This document shows positions 34,775-42,618 of a DNA stretch of 64,000 nucleotides, piece after piece. The notes below the pieces were generated by a model. It was not told the DNA's origin. It saw only the letters and a program-made list of their open reading frames with translations, and searched no databases. The position numbers were made by a program, and so were the translations under genes. The stretch comes from RUG11462 sp036308645. GTDB taxonomy: Bacteria > Bacillota > Clostridia > Oscillospirales > Acutalibacteraceae. Location: assembly GCA_036308645.1 (NCBI GenBank), contig JAXJVH010000050.1:62001-126000 (forward strand), in the 5' to 3' direction. Numbering within the stretch: position 1 is the stretch's first letter; each line of letters begins with the position of its first letter.

Positions 34775-35500
34775 TTATATATCAATCGGCAAAAATGCCA
34801 TTATTACTGCAATTATGATTGCAGGCAAAAGATTTGCAACACGTATTTTTTTGCCCCAAACAAGATTTAACCCTACGCAAAAGATAAGAATTGAGCCTAT
34901 TAAAGATAAGTTTGAAAGAGCAGAAACCGTCATAACAGGTTTTATAATTGTTGCAAACGCCGTTATCAGACCTTGTAAAACCGCAACGGGGATTGCTGAA
35001 AAAATACAACCCTTACCTAAAGAGCAAGTAAGCACCGTAATAATTATCAAGTCAAGTACGGCTTTTACTGATAATACCGAATAATCGCCTGAAATACCGT
35101 CTTCTATTGCGCCGACAATAGCCATTGCGCCGATACAAACGGTAAATGAAGAAGTGACAAAACCTTCAACAAAATTTTTATCTTTAGCATTTCCTGTTTT
35201 GATTTTCAGCCATTCGCCAAAATGTTCAAACCGGAGTTCAATATTTAAAATTTCCCCTATCAATGCGCCTATAGCCAAGCAAACTACAATAAACATACCC
35301 TTGCCGCTTGCTACGGTACTGCCGTTTACGGTAAGCATTTCTTCCATCGCGCCGCCGATACCGATAAACAAAACGCAAACACCGCAAACTTTTGTGAGTG
35401 CGTCCTGATGTTGTTCTTTAATCAATTTGCCGCCGAAAAATCCTAAAATTCCGCCGAGAATTATTCCGCAAACGTTTATTATTGTACCAAGTCCTACCAT
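34775..35500 (-). CDS. DUF554 family membrane protein
   Basis: 241 residues with about seven hydrophobic segments. The starting MVGLGTIINVCGIILGGILG and the central VEGFVTSSFTVCIGAMAIVGAIEDG are the conserved DUF554 (YdfK-like) pattern; function in the family is unknown, with a transport role only guessed. It sits 9 bp after the Crp/Fnr gene and so probably shares its transcript, and 236 bp before the PFOR gene on the same strand. Localisation is the cytoplasmic membrane. Confidence 0.85.
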   Translation of the reverse strand: MVGLGTIINVCGIILGGILGFFGGKLIKEQHQDALTKVCGVCVLFIGIGGAMEEMLTVNGSTVASGKGMFIVVCLAIGALIGEILNIELRFEHFGEWLKIKTGNAKDKNFVEGFVTSSFTVCIGAMAIVGAIEDGISGDYSVLSVKAVLDLIIITVLTCSLGKGCIFSAIPVAVLQGLITAFATIIKPVMTVSALSNLSLIGSILIFCVGLNLVWGKKIRVANLLPAIIIAVIMAFLPIDI

Positions 35501-35509
35501 TTTACCACC

Positions 35510-36181
35510 TTATTTTTTTAATTCCAATATTTTAAAATAATTTCTTTTGCTCTCGATTATGCCCTCTTTTCTTAATTTGCCGATTTCACAAGATAATCCG
35601 CTTCTATCCACTTCAAGATAATCTGCAAGCGACTGCCTGTCAAAAGGGATATAAAAACTGTTACTTGAATTTTTTGCCGCTTGAAAAGAAAGAAAAGTCA
35701 TTAACTTTTCACGTGTTGTTCGTTTTGAAGTTATTTCGATTTTTTGATTAAACATCAAATTTTTTTCAGCAAGAATTTTCAGTAAATTATAAATTATACG
35801 AGAATGAAATTCACAGGAATTACTACACGAATGTATGATTCGTTTACAGTCTATAAGCATAATTTCAGAATCATTTTGAGCAACAACGCTTACCGAAACC
35901 GCTTTCGTTTCGGCACAGGCAAAAGATTCGCCAAATAAATCGGACGGCTCGATAACAGAAATAATGCTTTTGTTTCCGAAATAATCAAGTTTTGTGATAC
36001 TGACAGAGCCTGAAAGCACAATTCCAAAGTATTTTGCAGGCGTTCCCTCTTCGATAATAACCTGATTTTTCATAAAACTTAATACTTTTGCATTAAGACA
36101 ATCAAGCAAATTGCAAAGATTACTCTCATCTATTCCGAAAAACAAAGGGCATTTTTTTAAAATTCCAAAATATTCTTTCAT
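35510..36181 (-). CDS. Crp/Fnr family transcription regulator
   Basis: 223 residues. A cyclic-nucleotide-binding-like beta domain (about 20-120, with GIVLSGSVSITKLDYFG and PSDLFGES) is followed by a long dimer helix and a C-terminal winged helix with DRQSLADYLEVDRSGLSCEIGKLRKEGII. There is no N-terminal Fe-S cysteine cluster like Fnr. A scatter of Cys in the sensor part could respond to redox or nitrogen oxides, but that is a guess. The ATG at 36181 has GGAG 7 nt upstream; longer frames lack one. It diverges from a 4Fe-4S protein, with a 16-bp palindrome between them, an arrangement reminiscent of clostridial HcpR-type loci. Confidence 0.87.
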   Translation of the reverse strand: MKEYFGILKKCPLFFGIDESNLCNLLDCLNAKVLSFMKNQVIIEEGTPAKYFGIVLSGSVSITKLDYFGNKSIISVIEPSDLFGESFACAETKAVSVSVVAQNDSEIMLIDCKRIIHSCSNSCEFHSRIIYNLLKILAEKNLMFNQKIEITSKRTTREKLMTFLSFQAAKNSSNSFYIPFDRQSLADYLEVDRSGLSCEIGKLRKEGIIESKRNYFKILELKK

Positions 36182-36194
36182 AAAAATCTCCGTT

Positions 36195-36210
36195 TGTTGA
36201 AAATTCAACA
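36195..36210. promoter_or_regulatory. Crp/Fnr-type operator palindrome
   Basis: TGTTGA-AAAT-TCAACA. It is centred near -41 of a possible plus-strand promoter (TAAAAT at 36232-36237) for the 4Fe-4S gene, and lies just downstream of the minus-strand start of the regulator gene. Confidence 0.6.
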
Positions 36211-36224
36211 TACTTATTGTTATC

Positions 36225-36253
36225 ATTATACTAAAATATACTCGTAAATTCAA
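36225..36253 (-). promoter_or_regulatory. Sigma-A promoter of the Crp/Fnr gene
   Basis: Minus strand TTGAAT (36248-36253), 17 bp, TATAAT (36225-36230). The start would be near 36218, placing the palindrome at about +9 to +24, a position suited to autorepression. Confidence 0.65.
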
Positions 36254-36290
36254 TTATGAATTTATAAATAAAATTACGGAGGAAACAATT

Positions 36291-36986
36291 ATGATAAGAA
36301 AAATCATAAAAATAGATGAAGATAAATGTATCGGTTGCGGCGCTTGTGCTACTGCCTGCCACGAGGGCGCAATCGAGATGATTGACGGCAAAGCCAAACT
36401 CACCCGAGAAGATTACTGCGACGGTTTAGGCGATTGTTTGCCTGCTTGCCCGACAGACGCAATCACCTTTGAAGAACGAGAAGCCCCTGCTTATGACGAG
36501 GATGCCGTACAAAAAGCAAAAGCAAAAAAACAACAGGCTACTCTCCCCTGCGGTTGTCCCGGAACACAGTCAAAATTCATAAAGCGTGAAAATTTGTGTG
36601 ATAATAATGCTGTTGTAACTGCATCTCAACTATCACAATGGCCTGTGCAAATCAAGTTAGTTCCGATTAACGCTCCTTATTTTGATAATGCAAATCTGCT
36701 TATTGCGGCAGACTGTACCGCTTATGCTTACGGTAATTTTCACAACGATTTTATTAAAAATCATATAACATTAATCGGCTGTCCTAAACTTGACCAAGGC
36801 GACTACACCGACAAACTGACCGATATTATTTCAAACAACAATATTAAAAGCGTAACTGTAGTTCGTATGCAAGTTCCCTGTTGCGGCGGAATAGAAAACG
36901 CTGCAAAGCAGGCCATTAGAAACAGCGGTAAATTTTTGCCATGGCGTGTTATAACAATCTCAACTGACGGCAAAATAGTAGATTAA
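36291..36986 (+). CDS. 4Fe-4S ferredoxin-domain protein
   Basis: 231 residues. Residues 12-60 hold a two-cluster ferredoxin domain (CIGCGACATACHEGA, then CDGLGDCLPACPTDAI; the second motif is stretched). The rest has more conserved Cys: CGCPG near residue 84, IAADCTA, LIGCPKLD and VPCCGGIE. This architecture is common in Clostridia next to Crp/Fnr regulators and hybrid-cluster protein genes, and is predicted to move electrons, possibly in nitrosative or redox stress. The exact reaction is unknown. GGAGG precedes the ATG. It is divergent from the regulator that probably controls it. Confidence 0.85.
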   Translation: MIRKIIKIDEDKCIGCGACATACHEGAIEMIDGKAKLTREDYCDGLGDCLPACPTDAITFEEREAPAYDEDAVQKAKAKKQQATLPCGCPGTQSKFIKRENLCDNNAVVTASQLSQWPVQIKLVPINAPYFDNANLLIAADCTAYAYGNFHNDFIKNHITLIGCPKLDQGDYTDKLTDIISNNNIKSVTVVRMQVPCCGGIENAAKQAIRNSGKFLPWRVITISTDGKIVD

Positions 36987-36992
36987 ATCAAC

Positions 36993-37024
36993 AACCCCTT
37001 TGCAAAAAAGCAAAGGGGTTTACT
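36993..37024 (+). terminator. Terminator of the 4Fe-4S gene
   Basis: Perfect 11-bp stem AACCCCTTTGC/GCAAAGGGGTT around six A (36993-37020). The T tract is weak (TTTACTT). Confidence 0.65.
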
Positions 37025-37067
37025 TCAGTAATATTAGCAATTTTTTAGCCGTTGACCGTAAACATAA

Positions 37068-38201
37068 TTAAATTCTTTTATCAATTACGCCTTTTTTAGA
37101 CCGATAAAATTCCTCAAATCTATCTTCATCAATCGCCTTGCGAATATCCTCCATAAGCGTATTATAAAAATAAAGGTTATGAATAACGCTAAGGCGCATA
37201 CCGAGCATTTCGCCCGATTTTAACAAATGTCTGATATAGGCACGAGAATGTTTTTTACAAACAGGACAGTCGCATTTACTGTCAAGCGGTTGTTCATCGA
37301 GCATATATTTGGCATTATTGAGATTAATAATACCCTCGCTTGTGAAAATTTGACCGTGACGAGCATTTCTTGACGGCATTACACAGTCAAACAAATCAAC
37401 GCCTCTGCGAACCGCTTCAATTATATTCATAGGAGTACCTACGCCCATTAAATAACGGATTTTATCTTTCGGTGCATGCGGCTCTACCGCCTCAATAACC
37501 GAATACATCACCTCGGCAGGCTCGCCTACGGCAAGTCCGCCTATAGCGTAGCCGTCTAAATCCATCTCGGCAATGGTTTTCATGTGTTCAACACGCAAAT
37601 CTTCAAAGGTACAACCTTGATTAATTCCAAATAAAAGTTGATTTTTATTTATTGTATCATCAAGAGAATTAAGCCTTTGCATTTCTTTTTTACAACGTTC
37701 AAGCCAACGGGTTGTGCGTTTGCAAGATTCTTTTGCATAAGAATAAGGCGCAGGATTTTCAACACATTCGTCAAAAGCCATTGCTATAGTAGACGCCAAA
37801 TTCGACTGAATCTGCATACTTTGTTCCGGCCCCATAAAAATTTTATGACCGTCAATATGCGAACGAAAAGTAACACCCTCTTCAGTAATATTGCGTAATT
37901 TTGCAAGTGAAAACACCTGAAATCCGCCGCTGTCCGTTAAAATAGGGCCGTTAAATCCTGTAAATTTATGAAGTCCGCCGAGTTGTTTTACATTTTCATC
38001 ACCCGGTCGCAAATGCAGATGATAAGTATTGCAAAGTTGAACCTGACATTTGTTTTCCATAAGGTCATAGGCGGAAACAGCGCCTTTAATTGCACCGCAT
38101 GTTGCAACATTCATAAAAGCGGGAGTCTGAACAGTGCCGTGAACTGTGGTAAACTCTCCCCTACGTGCATTACCGTCTTTTTTTAATAATCTATATGACA
38201 T
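37068..38201 (-). CDS. tgt: Queuine tRNA-ribosyltransferase (TGT)
   Basis: 377 residues, normal for bacterial TGT. Visible are LTDSGGFQVFSL with the active-site Asp, the RSHIDGHK loop, GGLAVGEP, MGVGTPMNIIEAV with FDCVMPSRNARHG carrying the nucleophile Asp, and the zinc site CDCPVCKKHSRAYIRHL. It exchanges G34 for preQ1 in GUN-anticodon tRNAs (Tyr, His, Asn, Asp). The ATG at 38201 follows AGGAG; an in-frame extension upstream lacks this. It lies 115 bp after tRNA-Leu on the same strand, with a TATAAT box between them. queA and yajC, frequent neighbours, are absent. Confidence 0.96.
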   Translation of the reverse strand: MSYRLLKKDGNARRGEFTTVHGTVQTPAFMNVATCGAIKGAVSAYDLMENKCQVQLCNTYHLHLRPGDENVKQLGGLHKFTGFNGPILTDSGGFQVFSLAKLRNITEEGVTFRSHIDGHKIFMGPEQSMQIQSNLASTIAMAFDECVENPAPYSYAKESCKRTTRWLERCKKEMQRLNSLDDTINKNQLLFGINQGCTFEDLRVEHMKTIAEMDLDGYAIGGLAVGEPAEVMYSVIEAVEPHAPKDKIRYLMGVGTPMNIIEAVRRGVDLFDCVMPSRNARHGQIFTSEGIINLNNAKYMLDEQPLDSKCDCPVCKKHSRAYIRHLLKSGEMLGMRLSVIHNLYFYNTLMEDIRKAIDEDRFEEFYRSKKGVIDKRI

Positions 38202-38284
38202 TTTAACTCCTTTTGCAAAATAGATGTAAAATTCGGTTTGCATTTAACCGTATTAACCACCTATTTTCTGCAACATTATAACAC

Positions 38285-38314
38285 AAAAGTCCTATTCTTT
38301 CGAAAAGGACTTTT
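38285..38314 (-). terminator. Hairpin after tRNA-Leu
   Basis: Arms AAAAGTCCT (38285-38293) and AGGACTTTT (38306-38314) pair perfectly directly after the tRNA 3' end. The distal T run is only the four T of the arm, so termination may be partial. Confidence 0.6.
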
Positions 38315-38316
38315 TC

Positions 38317-38403
38317 TGGTGCACCTGACAGGACTTGAACCTGCACAGTATTGCTACCACTAGAACCTGAATCTAGCGCGTCTGCCAATTCCGCCACAGG
38401 TGC
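38317..38403 (-). tRNA. tRNA-Leu (CAG)
   Basis: 87 nt with encoded CCA. The acceptor stem GCACCTG/CAGGTGC is perfect, the anticodon stem CTAGA/TCTAG frames the loop TTCAGGT, giving anticodon CAG, and a long variable arm marks class II. The T arm carries GGTTCAAGTCC. It decodes CUG. Confidence 0.97.
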
Positions 38404-38412
38404 ATAAATATA

Positions 38413-38558
38413 ACCCTTAATTTTTACACGGCAGGGTCAATTCCGAGGGTGTGGCAAACACCAAAAGCCTAACTTACCTAATTTTTACACGGCAAGTAAC
38501 GCCGAGGCGGGCCTTATCGGCTGAATCCGCATATATAAAAACGGATTTCTCCGATTTT
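38413..38558 (-). ncRNA. Unassigned structured RNA candidate with two hairpins sharing a loop motif
   Basis: This stretch between a small membrane-protein gene and tRNA-Leu has no ORF. A 16-nt direct repeat (38418-38433 and 38479-38494, plus-strand TAATTTTTACACGGCA) lies in two hairpin loops whose stems differ: ACCCT/AGGGT (38413-38417 with 38433-38437) and ACTTACC/GGCAAGT (38472-38478 with 38491-38497). Further stems are GGTGT/ACACC between the copies, GCCGA/TCGGC, and an outer ATCGG...CCGAT arm enclosing AATCCG/CGGATT. No known riboswitch consensus was recognised. Strand is assumed from the neighbours. Confidence 0.4.
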
Positions 38559-38564
38559 ATCAAA

Positions 38565-38786
38565 TTAAACTCTTTTTAAATAAACCAAAACAGCAATTGT
38601 AATGCCAATAAAAACATATAAAGTGAACAATGCTGAAATAATATTAAAAGCGAGTTTGAAAACAGGAATAATACCTAATAAGAATCTAACAAGATATGTT
38701 GCAACAACATAAATTAAACAAACTGCCACAAGGCTTATCGGTTTTTCGGAATTGACTTTGTAACTTAAAGGGAAAACATATCTCAT
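38565..38786 (-). CDS. Small membrane protein of unknown function
   Basis: 73 residues from the ATG at 38786, which follows AAGGAG by 9 nt; earlier in-frame ATGs lack a ribosome-binding site. It has a short charged N-terminus (MRYVFPLSYKVNSEKP) and two hydrophobic segments (about 18-38 and 46-68), ending LKRV. It follows spmB on the same strand with a 67-bp gap, so may belong to the sporulation transcript, but no family was recognised. A real gene is likely because start signal, composition and topology agree. Confidence 0.6.
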   Translation of the reverse strand: MRYVFPLSYKVNSEKPISLVAVCLIYVVATYLVRFLLGIIPVFKLAFNIISALFTLYVFIGITIAVLVYLKRV

Positions 38787-38853
38787 AAAGTCATACTCCT
38801 TAAAATTCATTAGTGTTATTATACATTTATTTTTCATAAAAGTCAACACAAAT

Positions 38854-39375
38854 TTACGATAAAATAAGCGAAACTGTTAAAATGCTCATAATTGCAGATA
38901 CAATATCCGCAATTATTGAACAACTTAAAGTGTGTCTTATGTTTTTAATGCCGATACTTCCGAAATAAACAGCCGCCGCATAAAACGTTGTATCGGTTGA
39001 CGCACACAGCACAGAAGCTACCCTGCCGATAAAACTGTCGGGTCCGAAATCTTTAAGAGTTACATTAAGCATTGACAGAGTTCCGCTGCCCGAAACAGGT
39101 CGAAGCAGTACTATAGGCATTATCTCTTTGGGAATTCCCAAAAAATCAGTTATCGGCTCAATAAAGTTCATTAACAAGTCAAGCACACCCGAAGACTTAA
39201 ACATAGAAACTGCCGTTACAAGCCCTATTAAAGTAGGTGTTATTGAAAAAACTGTTTTAAGACCTTCTTTCGCTCCCGAACTAAATTGCGAAAATACTTT
39301 TTGTTTTCTTAATAGTCCGACAAAAATTATAACAAAAATGATTATCGGAACTGCAAATATGCCGATTTTATACAC
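38854..39375 (-). CDS. spmB: Spore maturation protein B
   Basis: 173 residues, a nucleoside-recognition (Gate) domain membrane protein with about five hydrophobic segments. LIGLVTAVSMFKSSGVLDLL and LLRPVSGSGTLSML plus CASTDTTFYAAAVYFGSIGIK are the SpmB pattern. With SpmA it is needed for full spore core dehydration and heat resistance in Bacillus and Clostridium. It overlaps spmA by 8 bp. Localisation is inferred to be the forespore membrane. Confidence 0.93.
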   Translation of the reverse strand: MYKIGIFAVPIIIFVIIFVGLLRKQKVFSQFSSGAKEGLKTVFSITPTLIGLVTAVSMFKSSGVLDLLMNFIEPITDFLGIPKEIMPIVLLRPVSGSGTLSMLNVTLKDFGPDSFIGRVASVLCASTDTTFYAAAVYFGSIGIKNIRHTLSCSIIADIVSAIMSILTVSLILS

Positions 39376-39940
39376 TTTTTCTGTTTAAAATTTTTGCAAA
39401 AGCAATTCCGACTGTTAACGATGTAATAGAACTTATCCAAATGCAAGTTATTATTTCCATCGGAGAAGCGCTGTTATAAGTTGCCCGCAACGCTGCAACA
39501 GTTGAAGGAATAAGTTGAAATGCCGCAGTATTTATTACAACAAAAACCACCATATCGTCGGTTGCTATTAAAGGTGAAGCATTATTTTTCTGCATACTCT
39601 CCATTGCAGAAAGCCCAAACGGCGTGGCGGCGTTTGAAATGCCAAGCATATTCGCTGTTATGTTTAAACTGATTTTTTCTTTTGTTTGACTGTCGGCATT
39701 TTTGAAAAGGATATTAAGCAAAGGCGAAAGCAATTTTGAAACAAACTTTGTGAGGCCCGAATTTTGTGCAATGTTCATTATTCCCGACCAAAAGCAAATC
39801 GTACCGGTAAGACTTATAACAAGCGTTACGGCGTCTTTAACCCCTGAAAACACAGCGTTGTTCAGTTCCTCTGCTCTGCCGCAAATCACGGCGCAAATTA
39901 CTGAAATCAAACATAAAAAGCCCCAAATATAATCAAGCAT
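39368..39940 (-). CDS. spmA: Spore maturation protein A
   Basis: 190 residues, Gate-domain membrane protein: NAVFSGVKDAVTLVISLTG, FWSGIMNIAQNSGL and ANMLGISNAATPFGLSAME are the conserved SpmA sequences. It works with SpmB in spore core dehydration. GAGGTGG precedes the ATG at 39940. The gene diverges from citrate synthase across 200 bp; a sporulation sigma-factor promoter must lie there but none stands out to the eye. Confidence 0.93.
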   Translation of the reverse strand: MLDYIWGFLCLISVICAVICGRAEELNNAVFSGVKDAVTLVISLTGTICFWSGIMNIAQNSGLTKFVSKLLSPLLNILFKNADSQTKEKISLNITANMLGISNAATPFGLSAMESMQKNNASPLIATDDMVVFVVINTAAFQLIPSTVAALRATYNSASPMEIITCIWISSITSLTVGIAFAKILNRKSV

Positions 39941-40044
39941 ATTTCCACCTCGCTAAAAGTATATTCGGACATTGAATTTTTTATTTATTAATTATTCGTT
40001 TCTATATTCTTTTAAAACTTATTTTAACATTAAAATATTATAAT

Positions 40045-40072
40045 TTGACAAAATAAAATTTTATGTTATAAT
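40045..40072 (+). promoter_or_regulatory. Sigma-A promoter of the citrate synthase gene
   Basis: TTGACA (40045-40050), 16 bp, TATAAT (40067-40072). Transcription would begin near 40079, exactly where the leader hairpin starts. Confidence 0.75.
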
Positions 40073-40078
40073 ATTAAC

Positions 40079-40122
40079 AGGCAATGGTGTCTTACCTAAA
40101 AGGTACCACTATGCCTTTTTTT
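40079..40122 (+). terminator. Intrinsic terminator in the citrate synthase 5' leader (attenuator candidate)
   Basis: Stem of AGGCA/TGCCT, TGGTG/CACTA (one G-U) and TACC/GGTA with small internal loops (40079-40116), followed by seven T (40116-40122). It lies between the promoter and the gene, 18 bp before the ATG. Confidence 0.65.
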
Positions 40123-40140
40123 ATATTAGGAAGTGAATAA

Positions 40141-41493
40141 ATGTTATACAAAAAAATTGACGATCATATCTATGACCTTGCAGAAAAATGCACTAACCAT
40201 CACATTGACCCCGAACTTTATACAAAATTTCAGGTAAATCGAGGACTGCGTGATTTAAACGGAAAAGGCGTTTTAACAGGGCTTACCGAAATTTCCACAA
40301 TGAACGGAATGAAAGAAATAGACGGAAAACGTGTGCCTTGTGACGGTGAACTTTTTTATCGCGGCTATGATATTAAAGAACTTGTAAAAGGATTTAAAGC
40401 GGATAGCCGTTTTGGTTTTGAAGAAACAACATATTTGTTGCTTTTCGGTAAACTTCCTACTCAATCCGAATTAAATGATTTTAACGAACTTTTAGGACGT
40501 TACAGAACACTTCCTAAAAACTTTATTCGTGATGTTATTTTGACATCGCCTTCAAAAGACCTTATGAACTCGCTTGCAAGAAGTGTTTTAATGCTTTATT
40601 CCTATGATGATAATGCAAACGATACCTCAATTCCTAATGTTCTTCACCAATGTATTCACCTTATTGCAACTATGCCGAGATTAGCGGTCTACGGATATCA
40701 GGCTTTCAGACATTATATTTTAGACAAATCACTTTATATTCATTATCCCGATCCTAATCTTTCAACTGCCGAAAATATATTAAGAATGTTGCGTTCTAAT
40801 AAAGAATATACCGATTTAGAGGCTAAAGTGCTTGATATGGCGCTTGTTCTTCACGCTGAACACGGTGGCGGTAACAACTCAACTTTTACAACTCATGTTG
40901 TTACATCTTCCGGAACCGACTCATACTCTGCAACCGCTGCGTCGCTTTGTTCGCTAAAAGGTCCGAAGCACGGCGGCGCTAATAAAAAGGTTATGGGAAT
41001 GTTTGAGGTCATAAAGCAGGAAGTCAAAGACTGGAATGATGATGAGGAACTTTCTGCTTGCCTTACAAAGATTTTAAACAAAGAACTCTATGACAAAGCC
41101 GGTCTTATTTACGGTATGGGACATGCCGTATACACAAAATCCGATCCGAGAGCGGTAATTTTTGAAGACTATGTTGCCCGTCTTTCTAAAGAAAAAGGCA
41201 GAACCGACGAATATGCTCTTTACTCTAATGTAGCACGTCTTGCTCCTGAAATTATCGGCGGTAAAAAGCAACTCCATAAGGCTGTCAGCCCTAATGTTGA
41301 CTTTTACTCCGGCTTTGTTTATGATATGCTCAATCTTCCGAAAGAACTTTATACCCCGATTTTTGCAATAGCAAGAATTTCAGGTTGGTCTGCACACAGA
41401 ATAGAAGAACTTAATAATTCATCAAGAATAATCAGACCTGCGTATATGAGCGTACAACCTGAAAGAAAATATGTTCCTATGGACGAAAGATAA
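40141..41493 (+). CDS. gltA: Citrate synthase
   Basis: 450 residues. Catalytic residues are in LKGPKHGGANKKV (His), YGMGHAVYTKSDPRA (His) and NVDFYSGFVYDML (Asp). ELFYRGYDIKEL near residue 70 is the usual N-terminal signature. The sequence is the longer clostridial form with an extra N-terminal 40 residues. It condenses oxaloacetate and acetyl-CoA, starting the oxidative branch towards 2-oxoglutarate and glutamate; with glnN it defines the nitrogen-assimilation end of metabolism. Methylcitrate synthase activity cannot be ruled out. GGAAGTG precedes the ATG, and the leader holds a terminator. Confidence 0.92.
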   Translation: MLYKKIDDHIYDLAEKCTNHHIDPELYTKFQVNRGLRDLNGKGVLTGLTEISTMNGMKEIDGKRVPCDGELFYRGYDIKELVKGFKADSRFGFEETTYLLLFGKLPTQSELNDFNELLGRYRTLPKNFIRDVILTSPSKDLMNSLARSVLMLYSYDDNANDTSIPNVLHQCIHLIATMPRLAVYGYQAFRHYILDKSLYIHYPDPNLSTAENILRMLRSNKEYTDLEAKVLDMALVLHAEHGGGNNSTFTTHVVTSSGTDSYSATAASLCSLKGPKHGGANKKVMGMFEVIKQEVKDWNDDEELSACLTKILNKELYDKAGLIYGMGHAVYTKSDPRAVIFEDYVARLSKEKGRTDEYALYSNVARLAPEIIGGKKQLHKAVSPNVDFYSGFVYDMLNLPKELYTPIFAIARISGWSAHRIEELNNSSRIIRPAYMSVQPERKYVPMDER

Positions 41494-41598
41494 TTTTTAA
41501 AGCCTTTGAAAAATTTTTAAAAAATTTTTCAGGTGGTTGTATATAATCCTTTAATCGGTACATACTATCTATGTATCTTAAAAAAGGAGGAATACACG

Positions 41599-41766
41599 AT
41601 GGATAAATGTAATTGCAATAAAAGTATCGAATGTACCGTAGTTTCATGTAAAAACCACAGTACAGAGGCTGATTACTGTGCGCTTGACAAAATCAGAATA
41701 GGTACTCACGAATGCGACCCAACAGTTGACCAGTGTACCGACTGTCTTTCATTTGAAATGAAATAA
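41599..41766 (+). CDS. DUF1540 domain protein, cysteine-rich
   Basis: 55 residues with seven or so Cys: CNCNKSIECTVVSCKNH, then YCALDKIRIG, HECDPTVDQCTDCLSFEM. This spacing is the DUF1540 pattern, common in spore-forming Firmicutes and thought to bind metal; function is unknown. The start ATG at 41599 has AAAAGGAGG 8 nt upstream; a longer in-frame reading lacks this. It lies beside a convergent gene for a larger cysteine-rich protein and near bofA, which hints at a spore-related role. Confidence 0.82.
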   Translation: MDKCNCNKSIECTVVSCKNHSTEADYCALDKIRIGTHECDPTVDQCTDCLSFEMK

Positions 41767-41780
41767 TAAGATATAAACAA

Positions 41781-41811
41781 AAAAAGAGTCGAGTTTTCTC
41801 GGCTCTTTTTT
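41781..41811. terminator. Bidirectional terminator between two Cys-rich protein genes
   Basis: Stem AAAAAGAGTCGAG / CTCGGCTCTTTTT with loop TTTT (41781-41810), one G-U, T runs on either strand. It serves the converging DUF1540 and 260-residue genes. Confidence 0.8.
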
Positions 41812-41835
41812 GCTGTAAAAGCTTCAGATATATTA

Positions 41836-42618
41836 CTATTCTTCCGAATGCTCATGACAGCAACAATCGTTATCGCATGATTTCGGGAAGAATTCATCGG
41901 TTGGGAATTTAATCTTTCTAAACATATCACAAGGCGAATCAGTATTAACATCATTACACTCTTTATGAGGCATGCAGAAAGCGTAAGACGGTACTAAAAG
42001 CTGAACGTTGCGTACTAATTGAACTATGCTGAAAAGTCCGAGAGTTACAAAAAGTCCTCTTGAACCGCCTGTTGTAAGTTCTCCGTTAACGGCGGACAAT
42101 ACAGCGTTCGGCACATCGGTCAATGTATCATTACAGCAAATATCGCAGATTTTTGCATCCAACACAACCGGGTCTACAACCTGAACGGTACATTTCGGCA
42201 GATTACTGCCTCTTGTAACATAGTCGTCATCGCAAATTCTCATTTTAGAAGTAAATACTTTTACATTGCCCTCGCTTCCGCAGAGAATAACTTTCTTTGT
42301 AAAAGCGGCAATTCCGCAAAATTCCTGCGGACATTGTGCAGGATTGGTTGTAATCTCGGCAGTAAGCGTAAAGAAAAACGTTAAATCACAGGAATAATAT
42401 CCTCTTTTAAAAGCCACGGGTTCAACATCAATTTTTACATCTGCAACTTCACAACACTTAACTTTACAGGAAATTGCATTTTGAATTGCATTTTGAGCAC
42501 ATTCGTTAAAATAAACTCTTAAATTTTCAACGCAATCTCTATCCATACAAGAGTCGTAAACTCTGCCCGTATCAATGCAGACTGCTTCTTTAATTTCTTC
42601 GTGATTTAGTTCTGACAT
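41836..42618 (-). CDS. Cysteine-rich protein of unknown function
   Basis: 260 residues with 23 Cys, including CC pairs near residues 57 and 160 and a terminal DNDCCCHEH cluster. There is no signal peptide or convincing membrane helix, apart from a hydrophobic stretch GLFVTLGLFSIVQLVRNVQLL near 200-220. The N-terminal part (CIDTGRVYDSCMDRDCVENLRVYF) and the alternating polar strands recall clostridial spore coat or exosporium-like proteins, but I do not recognise a named family. The ATG at 42618 follows AAGGAG by 8 nt. It is divergent from bofA and convergent with the DUF1540 gene. Confidence 0.7.
   Translation of the reverse strand: MSELNHEEIKEAVCIDTGRVYDSCMDRDCVENLRVYFNECAQNAIQNAISCKVKCCEVADVKIDVEPVAFKRGYYSCDLTFFFTLTAEITTNPAQCPQEFCGIAAFTKKVILCGSEGNVKVFTSKMRICDDDYVTRGSNLPKCTVQVVDPVVLDAKICDICCNDTLTDVPNAVLSAVNGELTTGGSRGLFVTLGLFSIVQLVRNVQLLVPSYAFCMPHKECNDVNTDSPCDMFRKIKFPTDEFFPKSCDNDCCCHEHSEE

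Noticed and set aside
38203..38397. 65-codon open frame on the minus strand beginning MAELADALDSGSSGSN
   Set aside because: It is the tRNA-Leu gene read as protein; this sequence is a well-known spurious product of leucine tRNAs.
41506..41533. AT-only inverted repeat after gltA (TGAAAAATTTTT and its complement)
   Set aside because: Pure A/T arms are expected by chance in this composition and would be weak as a terminator; not annotated.
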